A stretch of 12,611 nt of DNA from Candidatus Gastranaerophilales bacterium (GTDB lineage Bacteria > Cyanobacteriota > Vampirovibrionia > Gastranaerophilales > Gastranaerophilaceae), in assembly GCA_021202305.1 (NCBI GenBank), contig JAJQDG010000236.1:1-12611 (forward strand), given 5' to 3'. Below the pieces are notes generated by a model. It ran no database searches. It saw only the letters and a list, made by a program, of their open reading frames with translations, and was not told the origin of the DNA. The translations under genes were made by a program, and so were the position numbers. Positions 6,776-12,611 of the stretch are shown one piece after another (position 1 is the first letter of the stretch; every line of letters begins with the position of its first letter).

Positions 6776-7411
6776 TTAAGCCAATCTGCTAATCCACATA
6801 ACACGCCCTATAACTTCAAAACCAATATTTTTGTCGTCTAGATCAACAAAATAAGACTCGTACTCGGGATTGTCTGATATTACTTTTAACTTATTGTTGG
6901 GCAATTTTTGTAATCTCTTAACAAAAAGAGTTTTGTTCATCTTAAAAAAATACATTTTTCCGTCGTATATTTCTTTTTTTGAAGTGTCAACCATAACAAG
7001 GTCTTGCCCACTAATTATTGTTGGGCGCATACTTTCATCCTCTGCGCTAAAAATTAAACTGCTATCAAGCGAAGCACCGATTCTTTTCATTAAACTTGTG
7101 GGCAAAACAAATTTATCTAAGGATTGATTGTTAAAAATGTCTTGAGTAGTGCTTTTAAGAAAAAGTGTCAAATTCTCCACGATAGGAACATTCAACAACT
7201 CGTCACACATATTGTGATTTTCTTCAGTATCTAAATCAATACCGAAATATTGTTCAATTCTAGCCTTATAATTGACATTAAGCTCACCAGCCGCTTTTAT
7301 TCTCTTATTAATGCTAGTTCGGTCTAAATCAAGAGCTTTTGCAATTTCTGATTGGGTAACCTTTCTACCCAGTATTTTTGCTAACTTATTTTGTATTTCT
7401 GAAAATTTCAT
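6776..7411 (-). CDS. LexA/CI-type prophage repressor with S24 peptidase domain
   Basis: This is a 211-residue protein. Residues 1-55 form an HTH (KVTQSEIAKALDLDRTSINKRIK, about 17-39 in two helices). Residues about 115-211 form the S24 fold with Ser127 in EDESMRPTI and Lys165 in LFVKRL, the Ser-Lys pair of self-cleaving repressors. No Ala-Gly or Cys-Gly bond is visible in the linker (about 60-120), so RecA-stimulated self-cleavage is doubtful despite the dyad. It is the only leftward gene and is divergent from the Ner-like gene, as Mu c is from ner. It should bind the paired dyads at 7419-7454 to silence the early promoter and set lysogeny. No clear SD precedes the ATG. Translation may depend on a very short leader. 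Confidence 0.9.
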   Translation of the reverse strand: MKFSEIQNKLAKILGRKVTQSEIAKALDLDRTSINKRIKAAGELNVNYKARIEQYFGIDLDTEENHNMCDELLNVPIVENLTLFLKSTTQDIFNNQSLDKFVLPTSLMKRIGASLDSSLIFSAEDESMRPTIISGQDLVMVDTSKKEIYDGKMYFFKMNKTLFVKRLQKLPNNKLKVISDNPEYESYFVDLDDKNIGFEVIGRVMWISRLA

Positions 7412-7418
7412 AGTATTT

Positions 7419-7461
7419 CACAACTCAATGTGTTGACAACCACATATTAATGTGCTATATT
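7419..7461 (+). promoter_or_regulatory. Early promoter with two overlapping operator dyads
   Basis: TTGACA (7433-7438), a 17-bp spacer and TATATT (7456-7461) form a near-consensus sigma70 promoter reading toward the Ner-like and transposition genes. Two 14-bp sites fit CACA-nnnn-AATGTG: 7419-7432 just before the -35 and 7441-7454 in the spacer. Their starts are exactly 22 bp apart, about two helical turns. A repressor or Ner dimer on both would cover the polymerase site. The repressor start codon is only 8 bp from the first site, so the same sites could autoregulate it. Confidence 0.8.
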
Positions 7462-7498
7462 TCACTTATTAGTTCACACATAAACTTTGGATAGTAAC

Positions 7499-7711
7499 AT
7501 GAAACCACAAACAAAATCGACAAGCCAGAAAGCATTAAAGAATGTTAAAAGAGGTATTTATATAAAATATCGACTTGCGCAAAAAGACTATACTATGACC
7601 GATATAGCAAAAGACTTAAACATATCGCTTTCAGCTGTCAGTCGTGCAATTTATTGTTTGTCCACTGTTTCTCGTGTCGATAATTGGCTCAAAGAAAATT
7701 TGGACATATAA
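7499..7711 (+). CDS. Ner-like early HTH regulator
   Basis: This 70-residue protein is mostly one helix-turn-helix: GIYIKYRLAQKDYTMTDIAK, then DLNISLSAVSRAIY and a C-terminal VDNWLKENL helix. This arrangement fits the Ner/Nlp family of transposable phages, where LSxSAVSRAL and a following I-x-x-W/L helix are typical. Ner dampens early transcription and repressor synthesis from the shared control region. The ATG at 7499 is chosen. An in-frame TTG at 7487 is possible, but neither has a strong SD. The gene is first after the early promoter and opposite the repressor, the classic ner position. The N-terminus is basic and glutamine/serine-rich. Confidence 0.75.
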   Translation: MKPQTKSTSQKALKNVKRGIYIKYRLAQKDYTMTDIAKDLNISLSAVSRAIYCLSTVSRVDNWLKENLDI

Positions 7712-7735
7712 AATTCATTTTAAGGAGGAAATTCT

Positions 7736-8539
7736 ATGTTTAAAACTAAAAGTGAATCGCAACCCTGCGATTTGGTAGAGTACAAATTTAATAACAAGCC
7801 CTATCAATTTAGGCAAGCAGAAGATACCCTTTGGCTTACTCAAAATAAAATAGCACAATTGTTTGAAACTGATAGGTCATCAATTTCAAAACACTTACAA
7901 AATATTTTTAAAGAGGGGGAATTAGACAAAAAAGTAGTTGTTAAGGATTTCTTAATAACTGCAAATAACGGTAAACAGTACAATGTAAAACATTACAATC
8001 TCGATACAGTAATTTCAGTAGGTTACAGGGTTAGATCACCAAGAGGTACTCAATTTGGACAATGGGCAAATGAAATTATTAAAAATCATATTAAAAAATC
8101 TTACGAAGAAAAAAATGAACAAATGCGAAAAGATATCAATGAGCCTGTTACATTGTCATTTGAACGTTTTTTAAGAATAAAAGAATCCCTAAATGCAAAA
8201 AATATATCTTTAAGAGGTGCTGCAAAAGTGCTCGGGATTTCAACTGCCTACTTTTGCGATTGCCTTAAGGGTTACAGATATAACCCCATTGTAGAAAAAT
8301 GGGCAAATAATTTTTTAAAAGAATATGCCGGCGAAGAAGAGTTTTTTTTAGGAATAAGCGCAAGAGAAAAAGACAGAATGATAGGAAAAGTAGCAAAATT
8401 AACCAGAAATTCTCTTTGCGGCGATTTAGCCGCCTATAAAAAAATAAAAGTATTTTTTGATTACGTCGGTCATTCATTGTTGAACGAATTAGAAGAAAAT
8501 CTTGGAACAAGACAAAGAATAGAACTTATAGAGGAATAA
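7736..8539 (+). CDS. RhuM-type domain fused to a C-terminal HTH region, early phage regulator
   Basis: This is a 267-residue protein. Residues about 13-120 match the virulence RhuM family core: LWLTQNKIAQLFETDRSSIS (32-51, an HTH-like segment), NGKQYNVKHYNLDTVISVGY (78-97) and RSPRGTQFGQWAN (100-112). RhuM proteins are common in phages and genomic islands and their biochemical role is unknown. Full RhuM proteins are longer. Here the usual C-terminus is replaced by ISLRGAAKVLGISTAYFCDC (157-176), a second HTH, and a C-terminal Lys-rich helical region. A strong SD AAGGAGG lies about 8 bp before the ATG. It follows the Ner-like gene by 24 bp in the same transcript, so it is an early gene. The double DNA-binding make-up suggests a regulator. 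I cannot say of what. Confidence 0.8.
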   Translation: MFKTKSESQPCDLVEYKFNNKPYQFRQAEDTLWLTQNKIAQLFETDRSSISKHLQNIFKEGELDKKVVVKDFLITANNGKQYNVKHYNLDTVISVGYRVRSPRGTQFGQWANEIIKNHIKKSYEEKNEQMRKDINEPVTLSFERFLRIKESLNAKNISLRGAAKVLGISTAYFCDCLKGYRYNPIVEKWANNFLKEYAGEEEFFLGISAREKDRMIGKVAKLTRNSLCGDLAAYKKIKVFFDYVGHSLLNELEENLGTRQRIELIEE

Positions 8540-8542
8540 CAC

Positions 8543-8671
8543 ATGCCAAATCATTTAGCAGAAATTATTTGCTTAATCGGGTTATTTTCCTTGTATATAG
8601 CTAAAGACAAGCTTTATAAACTGGGAGTTTTCATGCTTCTTTGTGATTATTTCGTAAACACTATTTTTTAA
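8543..8671 (+). CDS. 42-residue hydrophobic peptide
   Basis: The product is MPNHLAEIICLIGLFSLYIA, then KDKLYK and LGVFMLLCDYFVNTIF. It has two hydrophobic stretches (about 6-20 and 27-42) around a short basic loop, so it is predicted to be a small hairpin membrane peptide. It starts 4 bp after the RhuM-type gene with an AGAGGAA SD about 7 bp before the ATG, and ends 9 bp before the next ORF, so it fits the early operon. It resembles phage superinfection-exclusion or small toxin peptides only in size and hydrophobicity. No family is recognised. Confidence 0.55.
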   Translation: MPNHLAEIICLIGLFSLYIAKDKLYKLGVFMLLCDYFVNTIF

Positions 8672-8680
8672 AGGCAAAAA

Positions 8681-9034
8681 ATGGATAAAGAAAAACTCAA
8701 GCTTCTTAATCTTTGTAATAACTTCAGGGGCGCAAAGCATTCCCCAATGTCTTTTGCCCCTGTTTTTTTAAAGCTTCCATTTATCTTTAAACTGGTCAGG
8801 GCGCAACACCCCTATAATATCATTACTATCCTGCGCCCTCTTTTTTTAAATCATTTCCATATTTCTCCGTTTTTTTACGGGAACGGCATGAAAACTATTG
8901 AATTTTTTCATGCTGCCTTTTCTTTTTTTAGCGCCGCATTAAACGGCGATTTTGAAGCGTTTAAAACAGTTTTAAACAAATTAAAAGGTATTGCCCTTGT
9001 ATACAATTTCAATATTGAAGGGGGCAAGAATTGA
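8681..9034 (+). CDS. Doubtful 117-codon ORF containing two terminator-like hairpins
   Basis: The ends look protein-like: MDKEKLKLLNLCNNF at the start with AAAGG about 6 bp upstream, and MKTIEFFHAAFSFF to VYNFNIEGGKN at the end (an in-frame ATG at 8888 would give 48 residues). The middle (about 17-65) is rich in Phe, Pro, His and Leu and is encoded by two palindromic units with T runs, giving parallel peptides APVFLK and RPLFLN. The stop overlaps the transposase TTG start (TTGA), and the transposase SD lies in its last codons, so translation through here probably couples to the transposase. It may be a small gene invaded by repeats, or a non-coding attenuator with only the last part coding. 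No family recognised. Confidence 0.45.
   Translation: MDKEKLKLLNLCNNFRGAKHSPMSFAPVFLKLPFIFKLVRAQHPYNIITILRPLFLNHFHISPFFYGNGMKTIEFFHAAFSFFSAALNGDFEAFKTVLNKLKGIALVYNFNIEGGKN
8725..8769 (+). terminator. Terminator-like hairpin 1 upstream of the transposase
   Basis: CAGGGGC (8725-8731) pairs with GCCCCTG (8756-8762). Inside it, AAAG pairs CTTT (8734-8737/8751-8754) and, as an alternative register, CATT pairs AATG (8738-8741/8746-8749) with a CCCC loop. Seven Ts follow (8763-8769). This is a strong intrinsic-terminator shape in the direction of the early transcript, inside an open reading frame. Confidence 0.65.
8798..8847 (+). terminator. Terminator-like hairpin 2 upstream of the transposase
   Basis: AGGGCGCA (8798-8805) pairs perfectly with TGCGCCCT (8832-8839), followed by C and seven Ts (8841-8847). 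The 26-nt loop is AT-rich and contains TATAATAT. The left arms of hairpins 1 and 2 share the CAGGG...CGCAA pattern and both T runs are followed by AAA, so the two look like diverged copies about 73 bp apart. Confidence 0.65.
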
Positions 9035-11025
9035 AAGAATATATGAGCATTAAGGAACTTGCCAAAATATTAAATTTAACCCCGCGCGCACTTCAAAAGC
9101 GCTGCAAAAAGGGTGATTTTATTTTTAAAATAATCAAAAATAAGCTAAACAGAAAAACTTATGAAATCCTCATATCATCATTGCCCCTTGACATTCAAGA
9201 AAAAATCAAAAATGCAAAAAATACAGCAAATAATACAAGCCCCGCCGCAACAACAATGAGCGCGCAAATTATAAATCCGTTAAACCCTGCTTTAATTGCA
9301 CCGCAGGCTTCGCCGGTTTCTTCATATTCCGTAAAAGCCCTGCAAATTCAATCCTCTGATGAATTTTCAAAAAATTCTCGATTAATCGAAGTGCCGCAGG
9401 TGCAAAAAGAACTTGCCCTTGCAAAATTTGATGTATTAACTCTCTGGCAAGATTTTAGGGCGCAAGAAGAAATCAAAGAAAAGGCAAACAGCGAGTTTAT
9501 TAAAGCCTTTAACAAAGGCTTAATTTCAAAGCCCCTTCTTGATAAAACAGGGGAAATATCAAGAGGCACTTTATATAGGTGGCAAAAAATTTTAAAAGAA
9601 AATAACGGCAATTACACCGCTTTAATCAATAATTACGGCTACGGCAAAGATTTTAACTTAAATACAACCTTATCGGATTTTGAAAAACAGGAATTTATTA
9701 ATATCTTTTTTAATGATGCCAAACTTGATTTAGCTTCCGCATATAATTTATTAAAATTCAAATTCAATAAAATGAATATGCCGATTAAATCCGAGGCGGC
9801 TTTCAGGCGCTTTGTAAATTTCATAAAGAAGAATCATAACGATTTCCTTGTTTTATCAAGAGAGGGCGAAAAAGCGCTTAAAGATACCGTTGTTTCATAT
9901 ATAAGGCGCGATATTTCAGATTATGCCCCCGGGGATATTTTAGTTGCAGACGGTAACAAGCTTGATTTTATGGTAATAAATCCCCTCAATGGGCGCCCCT
10001 GCCGCGCAATTTGGGTTGCATTTTTTGATTGGGTTTCAAAAGACGTTGTTGGCTCTGAAATTATGCTCGCGGAAAACACTCAATGTATTTCAAGTGCTTT
10101 AAGAAACGCAATAATCCGCCTGGGCAGATTCCCCAAAGAAGTTTACCTTGATAACGGGCGCGCCTTCAGGGGAACATATTTTACAGGCTCTAAAAATTTT
10201 AACGAAGCCAATTTGCAAGGAGTATATAAATCACTTGGCATAAATGTTAATTTTGCAAAACCATATAACGGAAGGGCAAAGACCGTTGAGCGATTTTTCG
10301 GCGAATTTGTAAAATCCTGCCCGCCCTTGGTTCCTTCGTATATTGGAAACAGTATTAAAAACCGCCCCGCACATTACAAAAGAAATGAGAAATTTCATAA
10401 AGAACTTCATAAAAACGATATTATCCCGACTATTGAACAGGCAAAAATGATAATTGAAACGTGGCTTGAATTTTACCGCACAAAGCCATGTTCAAACGTA
10501 AAAGGAAAAACAATAAAAGAAGCTTTTGAAATGGGCAAAGGTAAAGGCATTGACCTTGATATGCTTGATGAACTTATGATGAGCAATATCACAAGGACAG
10601 TTAAAAGAAACACAATAAAGCTGTTTGGTCATGAATATGAATCAACCGCCCTTTACGGCAAAACGGGCGAATACGTAGTAAAATACAGCCTTTTTGATAT
10701 TACAAAAATCAAAATTTATACACTTAAAGGTGAATACGTTGGCGAAGCTAAAGCCCCGATAAAAGTTAAGGGGCTTGCAAAAACGGGTTCTGCTGTTGAT
10801 TTTTACACGTACAAACAAGAATTAAAAAAGCAAAACGAACAAATTAAATCAACAATCAATAAAACAAGGACATTAACAGGTAAATATGATCCCTTGAGCG
10901 ATATTTACGCGCTTCCGGTTAAACAAAACGGCGAAGAAATCGAAGCACCAAAGGACAAATACATAATTGATTGTTATACATATGCACATAAAATAAGGAG
11001 TTTAAAAAGTGGAACAGATTTATGA
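9031..11025 (+). CDS. MuA-like DDE transposase
   Basis: This 664-residue transposase carries out strand transfer of the phage ends for integration and replicative transposition. The N-terminal MuA-type HTH (MSIKELAKILNLTPRALQKR, 5-24) is followed by a basic region and a low-complexity linker rich in Asn, Ala, Pro and Ser (about 62-105). A second HTH-like DNA-binding region spans about 150-190 (ISRGTLYRWQ). The catalytic core has ILVADGNKLDF (D307), EVYLDNGRAF (D374) and AKTVERFFGEF (E420), the DDE triad in MuA-like context. The C-terminal beta-barrel and the MuB-contact region follow to 664. The TTG at 9031 is chosen: GAAGGGGG sits 6 bp upstream, whereas ATG 9043 is too far. The end overlaps MuB by 17 bp. 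Length equals MuA (about 663). Confidence 0.95.
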   Translation: MKEYMSIKELAKILNLTPRALQKRCKKGDFIFKIIKNKLNRKTYEILISSLPLDIQEKIKNAKNTANNTSPAATTMSAQIINPLNPALIAPQASPVSSYSVKALQIQSSDEFSKNSRLIEVPQVQKELALAKFDVLTLWQDFRAQEEIKEKANSEFIKAFNKGLISKPLLDKTGEISRGTLYRWQKILKENNGNYTALINNYGYGKDFNLNTTLSDFEKQEFINIFFNDAKLDLASAYNLLKFKFNKMNMPIKSEAAFRRFVNFIKKNHNDFLVLSREGEKALKDTVVSYIRRDISDYAPGDILVADGNKLDFMVINPLNGRPCRAIWVAFFDWVSKDVVGSEIMLAENTQCISSALRNAIIRLGRFPKEVYLDNGRAFRGTYFTGSKNFNEANLQGVYKSLGINVNFAKPYNGRAKTVERFFGEFVKSCPPLVPSYIGNSIKNRPAHYKRNEKFHKELHKNDIIPTIEQAKMIIETWLEFYRTKPCSNVKGKTIKEAFEMGKGKGIDLDMLDELMMSNITRTVKRNTIKLFGHEYESTALYGKTGEYVVKYSLFDITKIKIYTLKGEYVGEAKAPIKVKGLAKTGSAVDFYTYKQELKKQNEQIKSTINKTRTLTGKYDPLSDIYALPVKQNGEEIEAPKDKYIIDCYTYAHKIRSLKSGTDL

Positions 11026-11926
11026 TAAAGCGCTTCAAAATAAAATTAATGCACTTATTGAATTAAAAAAACTCGATATATCAACAATTGCCCGCGGAAT
11101 AAATAAATCCCCCGCGGCAGTAAGCCTTTATTTATCAAGCAAATATAACGCGAAAATTGATACAATACAAAATGACCTAAAAAACTACATAAACACTTTT
11201 GAAAAATCCGAAAATACGGAATTTAAAACCCTTGAATTTGTTGAAACAACAATTGTAAAAAGGGTTTTTAACGCCGCCAATATGTGCCAGTTAAGGGGTA
11301 AAATGGGTGCTTGCTGGGGCGCCCCCGGAATTGGCAAAACAACGGCAATTAATGAATATAAAAGGACTTCTTCAGGTGTTATTGTTGTTGACCCTCTGGA
11401 GCAAACTTCGGCAAGAAGCACGCTTAAACAAATTGCAGGGCAATTAAAACTAAGCTATTCCAATAACGATACTTTAGATGAATTTATTTCAAATATTATA
11501 AAAAAGGTTGAAAGAAATAAATGCCTAATAATTATAGATGAAGCTGAAAATCTCAAAATTGAAGTATTTAAAGTCATACGCAAAATATTTGACCGTGCGC
11601 AAAATAATTGCGGTATTTTGTTTGTCGGCACGGAAGAATTAGAAGCGCTTTTATTAAAAGTAAAAAGCGGTTTTCCATATATTTCAAGCCGTATAGGATA
11701 TTTAGAAAAATTAGACACCCTTAAAATGCAAGATGTTGAAAAACTTGTAATTCAATATTTTGATTATGCCGATAAAAAACTGATTGAAGAAATTGCAAAA
11801 ACCGCTAATTTCAACGCGCGCGGGGTGCAAAACCTGCTTGATTTATGCCTTGATATAACAAAATCAAGAAATATAAAACTCACCATTGAAATAATTGAAG
11901 CTATGAGAGAAAGGCTATTAATATGA
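11009..11926 (+). CDS. MuB-like AAA+ ATPase, transposition target selector
   Basis: This 305-residue protein has an N-terminal HTH (about 22-43, DISTIARGINKSPAAVSLYL) like MuB, then an AAA+ module: Walker A GAPGIGKTT (104-112), Walker B CLIIIDEAE (172-180), sensor-1 region GILFVGTEE (202-210) and a C-terminal helical lid. MuB-type proteins bind target DNA as ATP filaments, bring it to the MuA transpososome and give target immunity. The GTG at 11009 is chosen: AAGGAG (10995-11000) is 8 bp upstream, inside the transposase gene. It overlaps gp16 by ATGA. Length is close to MuB (312). No missing motif is seen. Confidence 0.94.
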   Translation: MEQIYDKALQNKINALIELKKLDISTIARGINKSPAAVSLYLSSKYNAKIDTIQNDLKNYINTFEKSENTEFKTLEFVETTIVKRVFNAANMCQLRGKMGACWGAPGIGKTTAINEYKRTSSGVIVVDPLEQTSARSTLKQIAGQLKLSYSNNDTLDEFISNIIKKVERNKCLIIIDEAENLKIEVFKVIRKIFDRAQNNCGILFVGTEELEALLLKVKSGFPYISSRIGYLEKLDTLKMQDVEKLVIQYFDYADKKLIEEIAKTANFNARGVQNLLDLCLDITKSRNIKLTIEIIEAMRERLLI

Positions 11927-12363
11927 TTAAAAGCTCCGCCAAACAGCGCCAGTTAATCGGCTTTTTAAGAAAACAATTAAAAATTGATGCAGATATTTAT
12001 TACGACATCTTATCTTCCTACAACGTTGAATCAAGCAAGGATTTAAGCTATCAAGATGCCGAAGAAATTTTAAGCAAGCTTAAAAAAGAAGCAATAAAAC
12101 AAGGTGTTTACACCCCGAAAACCAATTATGAAAAATACGGCACAATGTACGGGCGCTTTGGTATGGGAACACCAAAACAGTTAAGAAAAATCGAGGCTAT
12201 GTGGATGAATATTTCAAACCAAAAAACAGAAAATTCAATGAATAAATTTATTTATAGAATAACAGGCAAACAACGCCTTAATTTCTTGACACAAATGGAT
12301 GTTAGAAAAGTAATTAAAGCACTTGAAACAATGCAGCAACAATCAATAGCAGGAGGAAAGTAA
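11923..12363 (+). CDS. GemA/Mu gp16-like protein (DUF1018)
   Basis: This 146-residue protein belongs to the gp16/GemA family of Mu-like phages. The N-terminal KQRQLIGFLRKQLKIDADIYYDIL (7-30) is the usual helical unit of the family, a YTPKTNYEKYGTMYGRFG linker follows (63-80), and GTPKQLRKIEAMW (82-94) is the family's P-x-QL-KIExLW signature. The C-terminal half is helical. In Mu, GemA affects host gene expression and DNA topology. The exact biochemical role is not known. It overlaps MuB by ATGA, so it is coupled to transposition genes, as expected for an early protein. The stop is followed immediately by a duplicated copy of the next gene's start. Confidence 0.9.
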   Translation: MIKSSAKQRQLIGFLRKQLKIDADIYYDILSSYNVESSKDLSYQDAEEILSKLKKEAIKQGVYTPKTNYEKYGTMYGRFGMGTPKQLRKIEAMWMNISNQKTENSMNKFIYRITGKQRLNFLTQMDVRKVIKALETMQQQSIAGGK

Positions 12364-12365
12364 AA

Positions 12366-12404
12366 ATGGCAAAGAAAAAATGCGAAGCCAGGGTGAAGTT
12401 TTGA
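12366..12404 (+). pseudogene. Truncated duplicate of the gam start
   Basis: Positions 12361-12380 (TAAAAATGGCAAAGAAAAAA) match 12546-12565 at 19 of 20 bases. The second copy is the start of the probable gam gene, but this first copy runs into the palindromic insert and stops after 12 codons (TGA at 12402-12404). AGGAGG at 12353-12358 lies 7 bp before the ATG, so it may still be translated into a short peptide. It is best read as the left target flank of an insertion or duplication. Confidence 0.7.
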
Positions 12405-12530
12405 GCTTGCGAAGAGCAAGCGAAAAACGCAACTATTGATAGCCGCCGTTGTGAGCGGCAAGCCCGTAAGGGCGATAGCGAACGAACAAAATCCCATTCA
12501 TGGATTTTGACAGGCGGAAAAAAGCTACTA
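12381..12530. repeat. GC-rich palindromic insert between gemA and gam
   Basis: It contains GCTTGC/GCAAGC (12405-12410/12416-12421), GCCGC/GCGGC (12442-12446/12455-12459), GCCC-GTAA-GGGC (12462-12473) and CAAAATCC/GGATTTTG (12487-12494/12502-12509). The last part (12443-12517) is copy 2 of the module at 6640-6712. It has no ORF and differs from the AT-rich neighbours in composition. It shares AGGGTGAAG (12390-12398) with the portal-F element (3978-3986), hinting at a modular repeat family. Confidence 0.75.
12443..12517. repeat. Shared palindromic module, copy 2
   Basis: CCGCC (12443-12447) and GGCGG (12513-12517) close the fold. Inside are the GCCC/GGGC hairpin and the CAAAATCC/GGATTTTG hairpin with a 7-nt loop. 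Compared with 6640-6712 the closing stem and the 8-bp hairpin arms are kept, while the hairpin loop and the other internal sequence differ, the pattern expected of an element under structural rather than sequence constraint. Only two copies are visible, so this is suggestive. Confidence 0.75.
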
Positions 12531-12550
12531 ATTATAGGAGATAACTAAAA

Positions 12551-12611
12551 ATGGCTAAGAAAAAAGAAAGTATTTTTAAATCATGGGATGAAATTGATTC
12601 AAACTTAAAAA
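12551..12611 (+). CDS. Probable Gam-like host-nuclease inhibitor, 5' end only
   Basis: The first 20 codons give MAKKKESIFKSWDEIDSNLK and run off the window. The Lys-rich start followed by SWDEIDSNLK resembles Mu Gam family proteins, which begin MAxKxxx then a WxExDxALxxI motif. Gam binds double-strand ends and protects replicating phage DNA. An AT-rich SD-containing leader (ATTATAGGAGATAACTAAAA) comes just after the repeat. The position after gemA-type genes in the early operon fits. The call rests on a short prefix plus context. Confidence 0.65.
   Translation, partial: MAKKKESIFKSWDEIDSNLK

Noticed and set aside
7412..7498. A strong leftward promoter for the repressor
   Set aside because: TTGTCA and ATACTA can be aligned, but the start point would fall after the start codon. 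Other -10-like strings lack a -35 box.
8681..8888. A confident protein-coding call for the first two thirds of the 117-codon ORF
   Set aside because: The residues come from two palindromes with T runs and are not protein-like, so only the ends are credible as coding.

Overview
The window is a stretch of a Mu-like transposable bacteriophage (prophage or phage genome) in an AT-rich bacterium. The host cannot be named from the sequence. Genes are tightly packed, often with 1-17 bp overlaps, and use the standard code with good Shine-Dalgarno (SD) sites and several TTG or GTG starts. AT-rich AATTCATAATT-type repeats and GC-rich palindromic repeats are common in many uncultured gut bacteria, but that is only a loose hint.

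Region 1 (67-6454, + strand) is a head and DNA-packaging cassette in Mu order: two small proteins in the positions of Mu gp25/gp26, the small terminase subunit, the large terminase subunit (gp28-like), a DUF935 portal (gp29-like), a Mu F-like minor head protein with a C-terminal nuclease-like extension, a small NUMOD1-type DNA-binding protein, and a gpG-like morphogenesis protein. The expected next genes (protease/scaffold, major head, tail) do not follow.

Region 2 (6455-6775) is a GC-rich, highly structured non-coding insert bounded by a perfect 31-bp direct repeat. Region 3 (6776-8680) is the lysogeny switch. A leftward S24 LexA-type repressor faces a rightward Ner-like HTH protein, with a consensus sigma70 promoter and two matching 14-bp dyads exactly 22 bp apart between them. 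A RhuM-type/HTH fusion and a 42-residue hydrophobic peptide follow. Region 4 (8681-12611) is the transposition operon: a doubtful ORF holding two terminator-like hairpins, MuA transposase (DDE), MuB AAA+ ATPase, a GemA/gp16-like protein, and the first 20 codons of a probable Gam homologue.

The genes would work together as follows. The repressor and Ner-like protein decide between lysogeny and the early promoter. The early transcript carries the transposase and its ATPase target-selector, with GemA and Gam downstream. The head cassette packages the DNA.

The most unusual property is a set of non-coding palindromic or repeat insertions at gene boundaries: in the portal N-terminus, at the portal stop, at the F stop, at the G stop, and between gemA and gam. 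Two of them (6640-6712 and 12443-12517) share a module closed by the same CCGCC/GGCGG stem around a CAAAATCC hairpin, and two are flanked by 20-31 bp duplications of neighbouring gene ends. A structured-RNA candidate (5455-5577) between F and the NUMOD1 gene, and the tandem terminator-like hairpins upstream of the transposase, are the best candidates for undescribed elements.
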